64,000 nucleotides of DNA, from the NCBI GenBank assembly GCA_001800905.1, contig MGWH01000002.1:310001-374000 (forward strand), read 5' to 3'. This document shows, piece after piece, positions 55,406 to 63,105 of the stretch; within the stretch, counting starts at the first letter, position 1; each line of letters opens with the position of its first letter. Below the pieces are notes generated by a model. It did not search any database. It had not been told where the DNA came from and saw nothing but the letters and a program-made list of their open reading frames with translations. This DNA is from Flavobacteria bacterium GWA2_35_26 (lineage in GTDB: Bacteria; Bacteroidota; Bacteroidia; Flavobacteriales; Flavobacteriaceae). Position numbers and translations under genes: made by a program.

Positions 55406-55498
55406 ATGAAAACGTATCCAATTCATTTTAGTGCGGAAAAAACAGTAACCCAATTTAGTCAACTTGAAAATTCCTTTCAACATATGTGCATGTGCTAG
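55406..55498 (+). CDS. 30-residue leader peptide ending HMCMC
   Basis: ATG at 55406, 30 codons, TAG stop: MKTYPIHFSAEKTVTQFSQL and on to the last five residues His-Met-Cys-Met-Cys. Cysteine and methionine codons at the very end of a short ORF, between an Rrf2 regulator and a TonB receptor and downstream of an exact -7 box, are the features of a leader peptide whose translation senses charged tRNA-Cys. A longer frame from 55220 exists but starts inside rrf2 and crosses the promoter, so the short one is preferred. There is no obvious terminator hairpin in the 51 nt between leader and receptor, so the mechanism (stalling, access to the receptor start, or Rho) is open. Confidence 0.65.
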   Translation: MKTYPIHFSAEKTVTQFSQLENSFQHMCMC

Positions 55499-55513
55499 TT
55501 CTAAAAAAAATAA

Positions 55514-55528
55514 TTTTAAACTCTACTA
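55514..55528 (+). repeat. second copy of the 15-bp repeat
   Basis: TTTTAAACTCTACTA, identical to 55338-55352, located 21 nt before the receptor start codon, after the leader stop. Either a second operator half (roadblock) or a duplicated leader segment. Confidence 0.6.
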
Positions 55529-55549
55529 ATCACATAAAATTAAAATACA

Positions 55550-58120
55550 ATGAAAATCAATACTTTACAAAACACAATTACAAGTCTATTTATACTAATT
55601 ACAACTACACTTTTTGCTCAAGCCGATGTAGAAGGAATAGTGAAAGATAAAAACAACCAACCTTTAGAATTAGCCAATGTGCTATTAAAAGGAACAAAAT
55701 ACAATGCATTAACAGATGCGAATGGTAAATTCACTATTGATACACGTGAAAGATTACCTTTTACATTAATTGTTCAATATGTGGGTCACCAAACGGCTGA
55801 GGTTCGATTTACAGCTTTACCAACTAGTCCTGTTGAAATCATTTTGAAAAGCGAAAATCAATTGAATGATGTGGTAATCACATCCAGACGTAGAATTGAA
55901 AAAGCACAAAATGTGCCTATTGCCGTTTCAGTTGTTGGAGGACGACAAGCAGAACAAGCAGGAGCTTTCAATGTGAATCGTTTAAAAGAATTAGTACCTT
56001 CTGTACAATTGTATTCATCGAATCCAAGGAATACGACCATCAACATTAGAGGACTTGGTTCTACTTTTGGCTTGACCAATGACGGAATTGATCCTGGAGT
56101 AGGATTTTATGTAGACGGAGTGTATTATGCTCGTCCAGCAGCCACCACGCTTGATTTTGTTGATGTAGATCAAATTGAAGTTCTACGCGGACCTCAAGGA
56201 ACTCTTTTTGGTAAAAACACCACTGCTGGAGCCTTTAACGTGACGAGTAGAAAAGCCAGTTTTACATCGGGTGCCAACTTTGAATTGAGCTATGGAAATT
56301 ATGGATTCGTTCAAGCAAAAGCTTCGATTACAGGAGCTTTAAGCAAAAAAATTGCCGCAAGATTGTCTTTTTCTGGAACCCAACGTGATGGATTATTGGA
56401 AAACGTAGTAACCGGAAAATCAGTTAATGATTTGAACAACCAAGGAGTACGCGGACAGTTGTTGTATACACCAACCGAAAATACAGATATTACTTTAGCA
56501 GTTGATTATTCGAAACAAAGACCCGATGGTTATGCTCAAGTAGTAGCTGGTGTAGTTCCAACGAATAGAGCTGCTTACCGACAATTTAACAATATCATCA
56601 GTTCGTTAGGATATAGCTTGCCAAGCACCAATCCGTTTGACAGAAAAATAGATCACGATACCCCATGGCGTTCGGGACAAGATTTAGGAGGTGCTTCATT
56701 GAACATTAATAGTAAAATTGGAAATGGAAAATTAACAGCCACCTCAGCTTGGCGTTTCTGGAATTGGGATCCGTCCAACGATAGAGATTTTACAGGATTG
56801 TCTGTTTTACGTTTGTCGCAAGCTACTTCAAAACACCAACAATGGTCACAAGAAATTCGCTATGCAGGAACATTTTTACCAAAAGTAACAGGAGTTATAG
56901 GTGTTTTTGGAATTGGACAAGATTTAAAAACAGATCCGTATCATATTGAAGAATCAGGTTCAGCACAATGGCGTTTTTCACAAGATTCAACAGATCCACT
57001 TTGGCAAACAGCTGGTTTATTTAATGGCTATGGAATTAAAACTAAATCCACTTTAAATACAATTAGTGGGGCTGTTTTTGGACAAACCGATTGGGCAATT
57101 AGTGAAAAACTACACTTATTAACTGGTTTACGTTACAACTATGACAAGAAAAAAATTGATTATAGTAGAACTACTTATGGCGGACTTCAAACGACAAATG
57201 CTGCATTGTTAGCCTTAAAGAAAAAAGTATATTCTGATCAAGCCTTTAAAGTAGATGTAGAAGACACTAACTTTTCAGGAAACCTAACTTTAGCGTACAA
57301 AGTATCAGAGAAAATCAACACTTTTGCCACTTTTGCCAATAGTTACAAACCAGTAGGAATCAACTTGGGTGGAATTCCATCAGACGCAAACGGTCCAATT
57401 ATAGCATTAGCTAAAATTAAACCAGAAAAAGTAAATCACTATGAGATTGGAATCAAATCCACTCCGTTCAATAGTACTACAGTTAACTTAACTGTTTTCA
57501 ATACGGATATTGACAACTACCAAACCTTAGTGCAAAGTGAAGATCCCACCTTAAACCGTGGTTATCTTGCCAATGCTGAAAAAGTAAGAGTGAGAGGATT
57601 TGAAGTTGATTCTAGAATCACAGTGAACCAATACCTATCCTTCAACGCTGCATTAACCTATAATGATGGTAAATACATTAGTTTTAAAAACGCGCCTTTA
57701 CCATTGGAAGAAACCGGTTTGAAAGTGAATGGTATTTCTATTTATTCTAAAGACGTTTCTGGAGGGGCTTTACCTGGAATTTCTAAATGGGCTGGAACTT
57801 TAGGAGGCGATTTGTCTAAAGCAGGTCAGTTTTTTGGTAACAAAGGAAGATTTTTTATTGCGATCGATTCGTATTCAAGATCAAGCTTTTCATCAAGTGC
57901 GACTCCTTCAAAATACTTGAATATTCAAGGTTATAGCATCTTTAATGGCCGAATTGGATTTAGAGCTTCAGAAGGATTGTCAGTGTACCTATGGGGACGC
58001 AACTTATTAGACAAAAATTACTTTGAGCAATTGTTGCCAGCCTCTGGAAATGCTGGACACTATGCCGGAGTGTTAGGCGATCAAAGAACCTACGGACTTA
58101 CCTTGCGTTATAATTTGTAA
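55550..58120 (+). CDS. TonB-dependent receptor, Rrf2/leader-controlled
   Basis: 856 residues: signal peptide (MKINTLQNTITSLFILITTT..FAQ), carboxypeptidase-regulatory-like domain (about 25-105), TonB-box-like NDVVITSRRRIEKAQNVPIAV, plug with LKELVPSVQLYSS, INIRGLG and VLRGPQGTLFGKNTTAGAFNV, and a barrel ending TYGLTLRYNL. It belongs to the group resembling sphingomonad TonB receptors rather than SusC. No SusD follows. Control by an Rrf2 protein and a Cys-terminated leader suggests uptake of a sulfur-containing nutrient; iron uptake under an Fe-S sensing regulator is the alternative. Own terminator downstream. Confidence 0.88.
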   Translation: MKINTLQNTITSLFILITTTLFAQADVEGIVKDKNNQPLELANVLLKGTKYNALTDANGKFTIDTRERLPFTLIVQYVGHQTAEVRFTALPTSPVEIILKSENQLNDVVITSRRRIEKAQNVPIAVSVVGGRQAEQAGAFNVNRLKELVPSVQLYSSNPRNTTINIRGLGSTFGLTNDGIDPGVGFYVDGVYYARPAATTLDFVDVDQIEVLRGPQGTLFGKNTTAGAFNVTSRKASFTSGANFELSYGNYGFVQAKASITGALSKKIAARLSFSGTQRDGLLENVVTGKSVNDLNNQGVRGQLLYTPTENTDITLAVDYSKQRPDGYAQVVAGVVPTNRAAYRQFNNIISSLGYSLPSTNPFDRKIDHDTPWRSGQDLGGASLNINSKIGNGKLTATSAWRFWNWDPSNDRDFTGLSVLRLSQATSKHQQWSQEIRYAGTFLPKVTGVIGVFGIGQDLKTDPYHIEESGSAQWRFSQDSTDPLWQTAGLFNGYGIKTKSTLNTISGAVFGQTDWAISEKLHLLTGLRYNYDKKKIDYSRTTYGGLQTTNAALLALKKKVYSDQAFKVDVEDTNFSGNLTLAYKVSEKINTFATFANSYKPVGINLGGIPSDANGPIIALAKIKPEKVNHYEIGIKSTPFNSTTVNLTVFNTDIDNYQTLVQSEDPTLNRGYLANAEKVRVRGFEVDSRITVNQYLSFNAALTYNDGKYISFKNAPLPLEETGLKVNGISIYSKDVSGGALPGISKWAGTLGGDLSKAGQFFGNKGRFFIAIDSYSRSSFSSSATPSKYLNIQGYSIFNGRIGFRASEGLSVYLWGRNLLDKNYFEQLLPASGNAGHYAGVLGDQRTYGLTLRYNL

Positions 58121-58143
58121 GAACTTGAAATATATATTTTATA

Positions 58144-58186
58144 GAAGCACTCTATCCGTTCCTACTGATAGAGTGCTTTTATTTGA
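58144..58186 (+). terminator. terminator of the TonB receptor gene
   Basis: Perfect 12-bp arms AAGCACTCTATC/GATAGAGTGCTT with a 10-nt loop, then TTATTT; 24 nt after the stop. Confidence 0.85.
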
Positions 58187-58195
58187 AATAAAATC

Positions 58196-58203
58196 TATAT
58201 TTG
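58196..58203 (+). promoter_or_regulatory. -7 box of the 58227 gene
   Basis: TATATTTG, 23 nt before a TTG start codon. Confidence 0.5.
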
Positions 58204-58226
58204 CCTTTTTATAATAAACAACTCTT

Positions 58227-58739
58227 TTGAAAAAAATAAAATCAATAGTGTTTTTGGGATTGCTTTATTTCGTATCACTAAACACGCAAGCGCAAACCAA
58301 TACAGAAACCTATCCAAAGATCAATGGTTATGTTGGCATTATACATCCATTAGTAACCTTTTCGAATTCTGCAACCACATTCAATTTTAAAGAGTATTAT
58401 ACCGTTGGTATGCCTATAGGGTTAAATCTATGGAAAAACGAAAAAATAGGCTTCTCATTTGAAATTGTTCCCACTATTAAAAGCGACAGTGAGATCAGTA
58501 AGGTAAATAACATTCTCATCCATCCAGGTGTGCTGGTTCGTTTAAAAAAAGGATATACTTTTGCCGGAAGATTGGCTTTTGAAACCTCAGGTCGATACGG
58601 TTTTACACCTATCATTGCCAAAGTAATTAAAAAATACAAAGACCATAATTATTATGTTTCAATGCCTGTTCCAGTTCGTTTTGGCAACAATCATGAAGCA
58701 ACAATAACAGTAGTTTTTCAAATAGGTATAGGATTCTAA
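58227..58739 (+). CDS. hypothetical exported protein, TTG start
   Basis: 170 residues beginning at a TTG: the signal peptide (L/M)KKIKSIVFLGLLYFVSLNTQAQ starts exactly there and no ATG precedes the mature part, so TTG is the only sensible start. The mature protein alternates beta-strand patterns (YTVGMPIGLNLWKNEKIGFSFEIVP, AGRLAFETSGRYGF) and ends TVVFQIGIGF with a terminal aromatic, like a small outer-membrane barrel. Family not recognised. Confidence 0.72.
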   Translation: MKKIKSIVFLGLLYFVSLNTQAQTNTETYPKINGYVGIIHPLVTFSNSATTFNFKEYYTVGMPIGLNLWKNEKIGFSFEIVPTIKSDSEISKVNNILIHPGVLVRLKKGYTFAGRLAFETSGRYGFTPIIAKVIKKYKDHNYYVSMPVPVRFGNNHEATITVVFQIGIGF

Positions 58740-58756
58740 TAACTAAGGTTGAGTTT

Positions 58757-59545
58757 TTAGTTTACTTTACTTTTCATTACAATTGTATGCAAATACTTGG
58801 GTAAAAATCGTTTTAAATAGATCCCTAACACTTCTTTCTTACCAATATACACCTCGAATTTCTTTTGTTCCATGGCTCGTACCATTTTGGGGATGAAATC
58901 AGCGAGTAACATTCCATTAGCCGTGGTTTCACTATTTTTAACTTGCGGACTTCCATCAGCAGTTAACGCATTAATGGCAACGTTGGTTTGAACAAATCCT
59001 GGACAGACTAAAGTGACCGCTACACCGTCTTTTTCATGTTCCATTCGCATCACATCAAAATACCCATGCAACGCGTGTTTGGCTGCACAATACCCAGATC
59101 GATAAGGCGATCCGAATTTACCCATCAAACTAGTCACTGTTACATAATGTCCGGATTGATTTTGTATAAAATGTGGCAAAAGCGCTTTGGTTAACGCAAT
59201 TGTTCCAAAATAATCCACATCCATTATTTTTTTGTCAACAGCAAAATCGGTTTCAGCGATCAATGAGCGCTGACTGATTCCGCCATTATTTACGAGGACG
59301 TCTATTTTTCCAAAAAAAGAAATGGCTTTAGCCACCACAGCTGGAGCAGTATCAAAATCCAATAAATCAAAAGGCACTACTTCAATTTGAGCAGCAGGAT
59401 AATTGGCCTTGATAGCCTGTAATGCCACTCCATTTCGAGCCGATATAATTAACTTACTATTTTTGGCAACTAAGGCATGTGCTAATGCCTCCCCTATTCC
59501 GCTGGACGCTCCGGTGATCCAAATGACTTTATTGTGTAAACTCAT
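58757..59545 (-). CDS. short-chain dehydrogenase/reductase (DHRS7-like)
   Basis: 262 residues. Rossmann motif ITGASSGIGEAL (about 10-21), NNGG in VLVNNGGISQRS, catalytic Ser in VTSLMGKFG and the YxxxK pair in YRSGYCAAKHALHG. C-terminal basic part KRFLPKYLHTIVMKSKVN resembles the DHRS7-like group. Substrate unknown; NAD(P)H oxidoreductase. Divergent from the DUF2490 gene. Confidence 0.92.
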   Translation of the reverse strand: MSLHNKVIWITGASSGIGEALAHALVAKNSKLIISARNGVALQAIKANYPAAQIEVVPFDLLDFDTAPAVVAKAISFFGKIDVLVNNGGISQRSLIAETDFAVDKKIMDVDYFGTIALTKALLPHFIQNQSGHYVTVTSLMGKFGSPYRSGYCAAKHALHGYFDVMRMEHEKDGVAVTLVCPGFVQTNVAINALTADGSPQVKNSETTANGMLLADFIPKMVRAMEQKKFEVYIGKKEVLGIYLKRFLPKYLHTIVMKSKVN

Positions 59546-59592
59546 ACTGTGTTTTTTTTATAAAATTAAAATTAATATCTAGAAGACTGCTT

Positions 59593-59600
59593 TATATTTG
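59593..59600 (+). promoter_or_regulatory. -7 box of DUF2490 gene
   Basis: TATATTTG, 13 nt before the ATG at 59614; the promoter of the disrupted gene is intact. Confidence 0.5.
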
Positions 59601-59613
59601 CAAAAAAATAAAA

Positions 59614-60347
59614 ATGCCAATTCGTAAATTCATCTATGCTTTTTTCTTATTTACTATTGGAATTAGTAAAGCACAAACTGAAAAAAAATTGACAACCAAT
59701 CCATACTTTGGTCGCGCTATTATAATCTATTGACGCTTACTGAAAAATGGTCGCTTCATTCGGAATTTGACAACAGACTCTTTTTAAAACCAGTTACTGA
59801 AAATCTATTTGTCATTCGTTCACAAGTTCGTTACAAGGCATCGAACTCGGTGGAATTAGGTGGTGGAATTGGGTTTTTTCCTGTTGCAACACAAGATCCT
59901 GAAAACACGACTGATTTTATGATTCCCGAATACAGAGGGCAGCAAGACATTACTTGGAAAAACACTATTGGCAAAGTACAACTCAGTCAACGTTTTCAAA
60001 TAGACGAACGTTTTATTCGAAATGCTTCCAAAACAGAATTACTGTCTGGCACTACATTTAATTGGCGATTCCGATTTAGAATTCAAGCAGAGTATGATCT
60101 TTGGAAAAAAGAAAACCGTTTTTTAAAAACGATTGTTCACGAAGAAATCTTATTAAATGCAGGGAAATCCATTGTAAAAAATACGTTTGATCAAAATCGG
60201 ATTTATGCTGCCTTACAATATGGAATTAACCAAAAAATCGCCATCGAATTAGGCTATTTGAATAGCTTTCAGCAAAGAGCTAGTGGTGTCGATTATTATG
60301 ATCGTGATATCATTCGGTTTAGTATATTCCACAAATTGAAATTATAA
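59614..60347 (+). pseudogene. DUF2490 outer-membrane protein, frameshifted
   Basis: The N-terminus with signal peptide MPIRKFIYAFFLFTIGISKA starts at 59614 but its frame stops at 59731. The rest of the protein (LTLTEKWSLHSEFDNRLFLK to IFHKLKL, a beta-strand pattern of the DUF2490 family) continues in another frame from about 59709. One extra T in the run TTT at 59707-59709 would give PYFWSRYYNLLTLTEKW, exactly the expected join. So this is a single-base deletion in a short T run: a recent pseudogene, a phase-variable switch, or a sequencing error. Restored, the protein would be about 244 residues. Confidence 0.85.
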
Positions 60348-60350
60348 CAA

Positions 60351-60379
60351 AAAAAGTCCCGATAAATCGGGACTTTTTT
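60351..60379. terminator. bidirectional terminator, DUF2490/der
   Basis: Perfect 13-bp arms (60351-60363, 60366-60378) AAAAAGTCCCGAT/ATCGGGACTTTTT between convergent genes. Confidence 0.88.
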
Positions 60380-60380
60380 A

Positions 60381-61691
60381 TTATTTTTCTCTGATATAAA
60401 TATCGATAGGCACTCCGGAGAAGTCCCATTTTTCTCTGATTTTGTTTTCCAAATACCTTTTGTACGGTTCTTTTACATATTGCGGTAAGTTAGCAAAGAA
60501 TACAAACTGCGGGGTTTGCGTAGGCAATTGCATGCAATATTTGATTTTCACATACTTCCCTTTAGTCGCTGGTGGCGGATAGGCTTCAACCACTTTCAAC
60601 ATGAATTCGTTGAATTTAGAAGTTGGTATACGTTGTTGTCTATTTTCATATACCTGAACCGTTGCTTCTAATGCTTTTAACAAACGTTGTTTGGTCAAAG
60701 CCGAAACAAAAAGAATAGGCACATCGGTAAACGGCATTAATTCTTTTCTGATTTTTTCTTCGTAATCGCGAGTCGACATGGTGTCTTTTTCAACCAAGTC
60801 CCATTTGTTTACCAAAATCACCACTCCTTTTCGGTTTTTTTCAGCCAGCCAAAAAATACTTTGGTCTTGTCCTTCAAATCCGCGGGTTGCGTCGATAATC
60901 AAGATACACACATCGGCATGTTCAATCGCTCGTACCGAACGCATCACCGAATAAAATTCTAGATCTTCTTTTACTTTGGCTTTACGACGAATTCCAGCCG
61001 TGTCCACTAAGTTAAATTCAAATCCAAAACGATCAAATTTAGTATCAATCGCATCACGTGTCGTTCCTGCAATATCGGTAACAATGTATCGGTCTTGACC
61101 AATTAAGGCATTGATAAAACTTGATTTTCCAGCATTAGGACGACCTACTACTGCAAAACGAGGCAATACTACTTCTTCACCTGTTGGTTCTGGTTTGATT
61201 GGAAACGCGTCAATTAAGGCGTCCAATAAATCTCCTGTTCCACTTCCAGAAATACTAGCAAAGGTATAATAGTCCCCTAAACCTAGGTTGTAAAATTCAA
61301 TCGCATCTTTTTCGCGCATGGCATTATCTACCTTGTTTACGGCAAGCAATACAGGCTTAGTTACTTTCCGAAGTAATTTGGCAACCGCATCGTCCATAGG
61401 TGTAATTCCTTCTTCGACATCCACCACAAAAATGATTACATCGGCCTCATCTATCGCTAATTCTACTTGTTTGCGAATTTCACCTTCAAAAATATCGTCT
61501 GAACCACGCACATAACCACCGGTATCAATAACCGAAAACTCTTTTCCATTCCATTCACTTTTTCCATAATTTCGGTCACGAGTTACCCCTGAAACTGAAT
61601 CTACGATAGCTTCTCTTCTTTGGATCAATCGGTTAAAAAGGGTCGATTTTCCTACGTTAGGTCTTCCTACTATGGCTACTATGTTGTTCAT
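60381..61691 (-). CDS. der: ribosome biogenesis GTPase Der
   Basis: 436 residues with two tandem G domains: [14 protein letters not shown] (8-21) with DTGGY and NKVD, and [14 protein letters not shown] (about 180-193) with DTAGIRRK and NKWDL, followed by a KH-like C-terminal domain ([21 protein letters not shown]). Needed for 50S assembly. Located 151 bp after era; the two GTPase genes are adjacent in many Bacteroidota. Confidence 0.97.
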   Translation of the reverse strand: MNNIVAIVGRPNVGKSTLFNRLIQRREAIVDSVSGVTRDRNYGKSEWNGKEFSVIDTGGYVRGSDDIFEGEIRKQVELAIDEADVIIFVVDVEEGITPMDDAVAKLLRKVTKPVLLAVNKVDNAMREKDAIEFYNLGLGDYYTFASISGSGTGDLLDALIDAFPIKPEPTGEEVVLPRFAVVGRPNAGKSSFINALIGQDRYIVTDIAGTTRDAIDTKFDRFGFEFNLVDTAGIRRKAKVKEDLEFYSVMRSVRAIEHADVCILIIDATRGFEGQDQSIFWLAEKNRKGVVILVNKWDLVEKDTMSTRDYEEKIRKELMPFTDVPILFVSALTKQRLLKALEATVQVYENRQQRIPTSKFNEFMLKVVEAYPPPATKGKYVKIKYCMQLPTQTPQFVFFANLPQYVKEPYKRYLENKIREKWDFSGVPIDIYIREK

Positions 61692-61712
61692 AATCTAATT
61701 TCAAATATTTTG

Positions 61713-61720
61713 CAAAGGTA
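61713..61720 (-). promoter_or_regulatory. -7 box of der
   Basis: TACCTTTG on the minus strand, 21 nt before the der start codon; allows der to be expressed separately from era. Confidence 0.5.
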
Positions 61721-61748
61721 CACTATTATTTTGTAAGCTACTACAGTG

Positions 61749-61836
61749 GTGCGTGAAGGATAGGAGTAAAAATCCTTTGTTGCCAAAGACCGGCAACAAA
61801 GATTGAAACGGATAGCCTGACCCTTGTGGTCACGCC
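61749..61836. repeat. possible dispersed flavobacterial intergenic repeat, copy A
   Basis: Between era and der: GTGCGTGAAGGATAGGAGT, ATCC, then a hairpin TTTGTTGCC/GGCAACAAA (61775-61783, 61791-61799), then GATTGAAACGGATAGCCTGACCC and a GACCC-TTGT-GGTC hairpin. This order (GGATAG..ATCC, variable hairpin, AAAGAT..GCGGATAGCCCGACC) is one I recall from intergenic regions of other Flavobacterium genomes. A degenerate relative lies at 31665-31746. On the minus strand it may also act as a processing or termination structure after era. Confidence 0.6.
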
Positions 61837-61842
61837 AAAAAA

Positions 61843-62724
61843 CTAGTTGTTGTATCCAAAACGTTTTAACATATTGGCATTGCTTCGCCAATTTTTATTG
61901 ACTTTGACATACAATTCAATATGGATTTGTTTGCCAAAGAACTTCTCTAAATCGGCACGGGAATCCATTCCTACTTTTTTCAAAGCAGCGCCTTTGTGGC
62001 CAATGATAATTCCTTTTTGGGTATCGCGTTCCACCATAATTAGGGAACGAATGCGAATGATATTTTCATCTTCGAAAAATTCTTCGGTCACGATTTCAAC
62101 CGCATACGGAATTTCTTTGCTGTAATTCAACAAGATTTTCTCACGAATGGTTTCGTTCACAAAGAAACGTTCCGGTTTGTCCGTCAATTGGTCTTTTGGG
62201 TAATAGGCTGGCGATTCAGGAAGCAATTCGATGATGCGTCCAAAAACTTCGGGCACATTGAAATTTTGCAAAGCGGAAATCGGGAAAATTTCGGCATTGG
62301 GTACTTTTGCTGTCCAAAAAGCCACTTGTTCCTCCAATTGTTCTTGATTCGAATTGTCGATTTTGTTCAACAATAACAAGACTGGAATTTTGGCGTGGAT
62401 GATTTTATTAAAAAAGGCATCGTCTTTTAATTCTTGTTCGCCAATTTCGACCATGTAAATCAAAATATCAGCGTCTTCAAAAGCCGACTTCACAAAGTTC
62501 ATCATCGATTCCTGCATTTCATAGGCTGGCTTGATGATTCCAGGAGTATCTGACAAAACCAATTGGAAATCTTCTCCATTCACAATTCCCAAAATTCTGT
62601 GACGGGTTGTTTGCGCTTTAGAGGTAATAATGGACAATCTTTCGCCAACGAAAGCGTTCATTAAGGTTGATTTTCCTACGTTTGGATTTCCTATGATATT
62701 TACAAAACCTGCTTTGTGTGCCAT
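61843..62724 (-). CDS. era: GTPase Era
   Basis: 293 residues: G domain with [14 protein letters not shown] (12-25), DTPGI and NKID, and the C-terminal KH domain (IIGHKGAALKKVGMDSRADLEKFFGKQIHIELYVKV). Binds the 3' end of 16S rRNA and checks 30S maturation. Standard length and architecture. Confidence 0.97.
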   Translation of the reverse strand: MAHKAGFVNIIGNPNVGKSTLMNAFVGERLSIITSKAQTTRHRILGIVNGEDFQLVLSDTPGIIKPAYEMQESMMNFVKSAFEDADILIYMVEIGEQELKDDAFFNKIIHAKIPVLLLLNKIDNSNQEQLEEQVAFWTAKVPNAEIFPISALQNFNVPEVFGRIIELLPESPAYYPKDQLTDKPERFFVNETIREKILLNYSKEIPYAVEIVTEEFFEDENIIRIRSLIMVERDTQKGIIIGHKGAALKKVGMDSRADLEKFFGKQIHIELYVKVNKNWRSNANMLKRFGYNN

Positions 62725-62800
62725 TTACTGCGTTTTAATTTTTGCAAAGGTAGTTATATCAAGCTAATAGAAGAAATAAAAGATTTTTTAATTTTTTTTG

Positions 62801-62830
62801 TTGCAATAGTCAAATTTGGTTGTATATTTG
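62801..62830 (+). promoter_or_regulatory. promoter of tRNA-fMet
   Basis: TTG (62801-62803), 19 nt, TATATTTG (62823-62830): full consensus, with the tRNA 12 nt further. Confidence 0.75.
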
Positions 62831-62842
62831 CACTCGAAACAT

Positions 62843-62915
62843 CGCGGGATAGAGCAGTAGGCAGCTCGTCGGGCTCATAACCCGAAGGTCACAGGTTCGA
62901 GTCCTGTTCCCGCTA
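62843..62915 (+). tRNA. initiator tRNA-Met (CAU)
   Basis: 73-nt cloverleaf. The anticodon stem has the three consecutive G-C pairs (CGGGCTCATAACCCG) that mark the initiator, and the first acceptor pair is a C-T mismatch (CGCGGGA/TCCCGCT), another initiator mark that allows formylation. CCA not encoded. Confidence 0.95.
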
Positions 62916-62922
62916 CTAAGAC

Positions 62923-62954
62923 AAAACCTCAAAAGCAATTTTGAGGTTTTTTTT
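62923..62954 (+). terminator. terminator of tRNA-fMet
   Basis: Twelve-bp arms AAAACCTCAAAA/TTTTGAGGTTTT with a GCAA loop, then further Ts. The 150 bp from here to the next stop codon hold no ORF or element that I can see. Confidence 0.85.
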
Positions 62955-63105
62955 ATGGACTCTAATATAACTCATCATATTATAGATTAAACTATTAAAA
63001 ACTTTTTTATTATTTAGTACTTCAAATGCTAAGTAAAGCATAAGCGCCTGATAAAGAACCATAGAAAATTACGAGAATAACTTAGTGCTGAAAATAGTGC
63101 ATAGT

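Noticed and set aside
55220..55498. 92-codon frame containing the CMC leader
   Set aside because: It starts inside rrf2 in another frame and crosses the promoter; the in-frame ATG at 55406 downstream of the -7 box is the plausible start.
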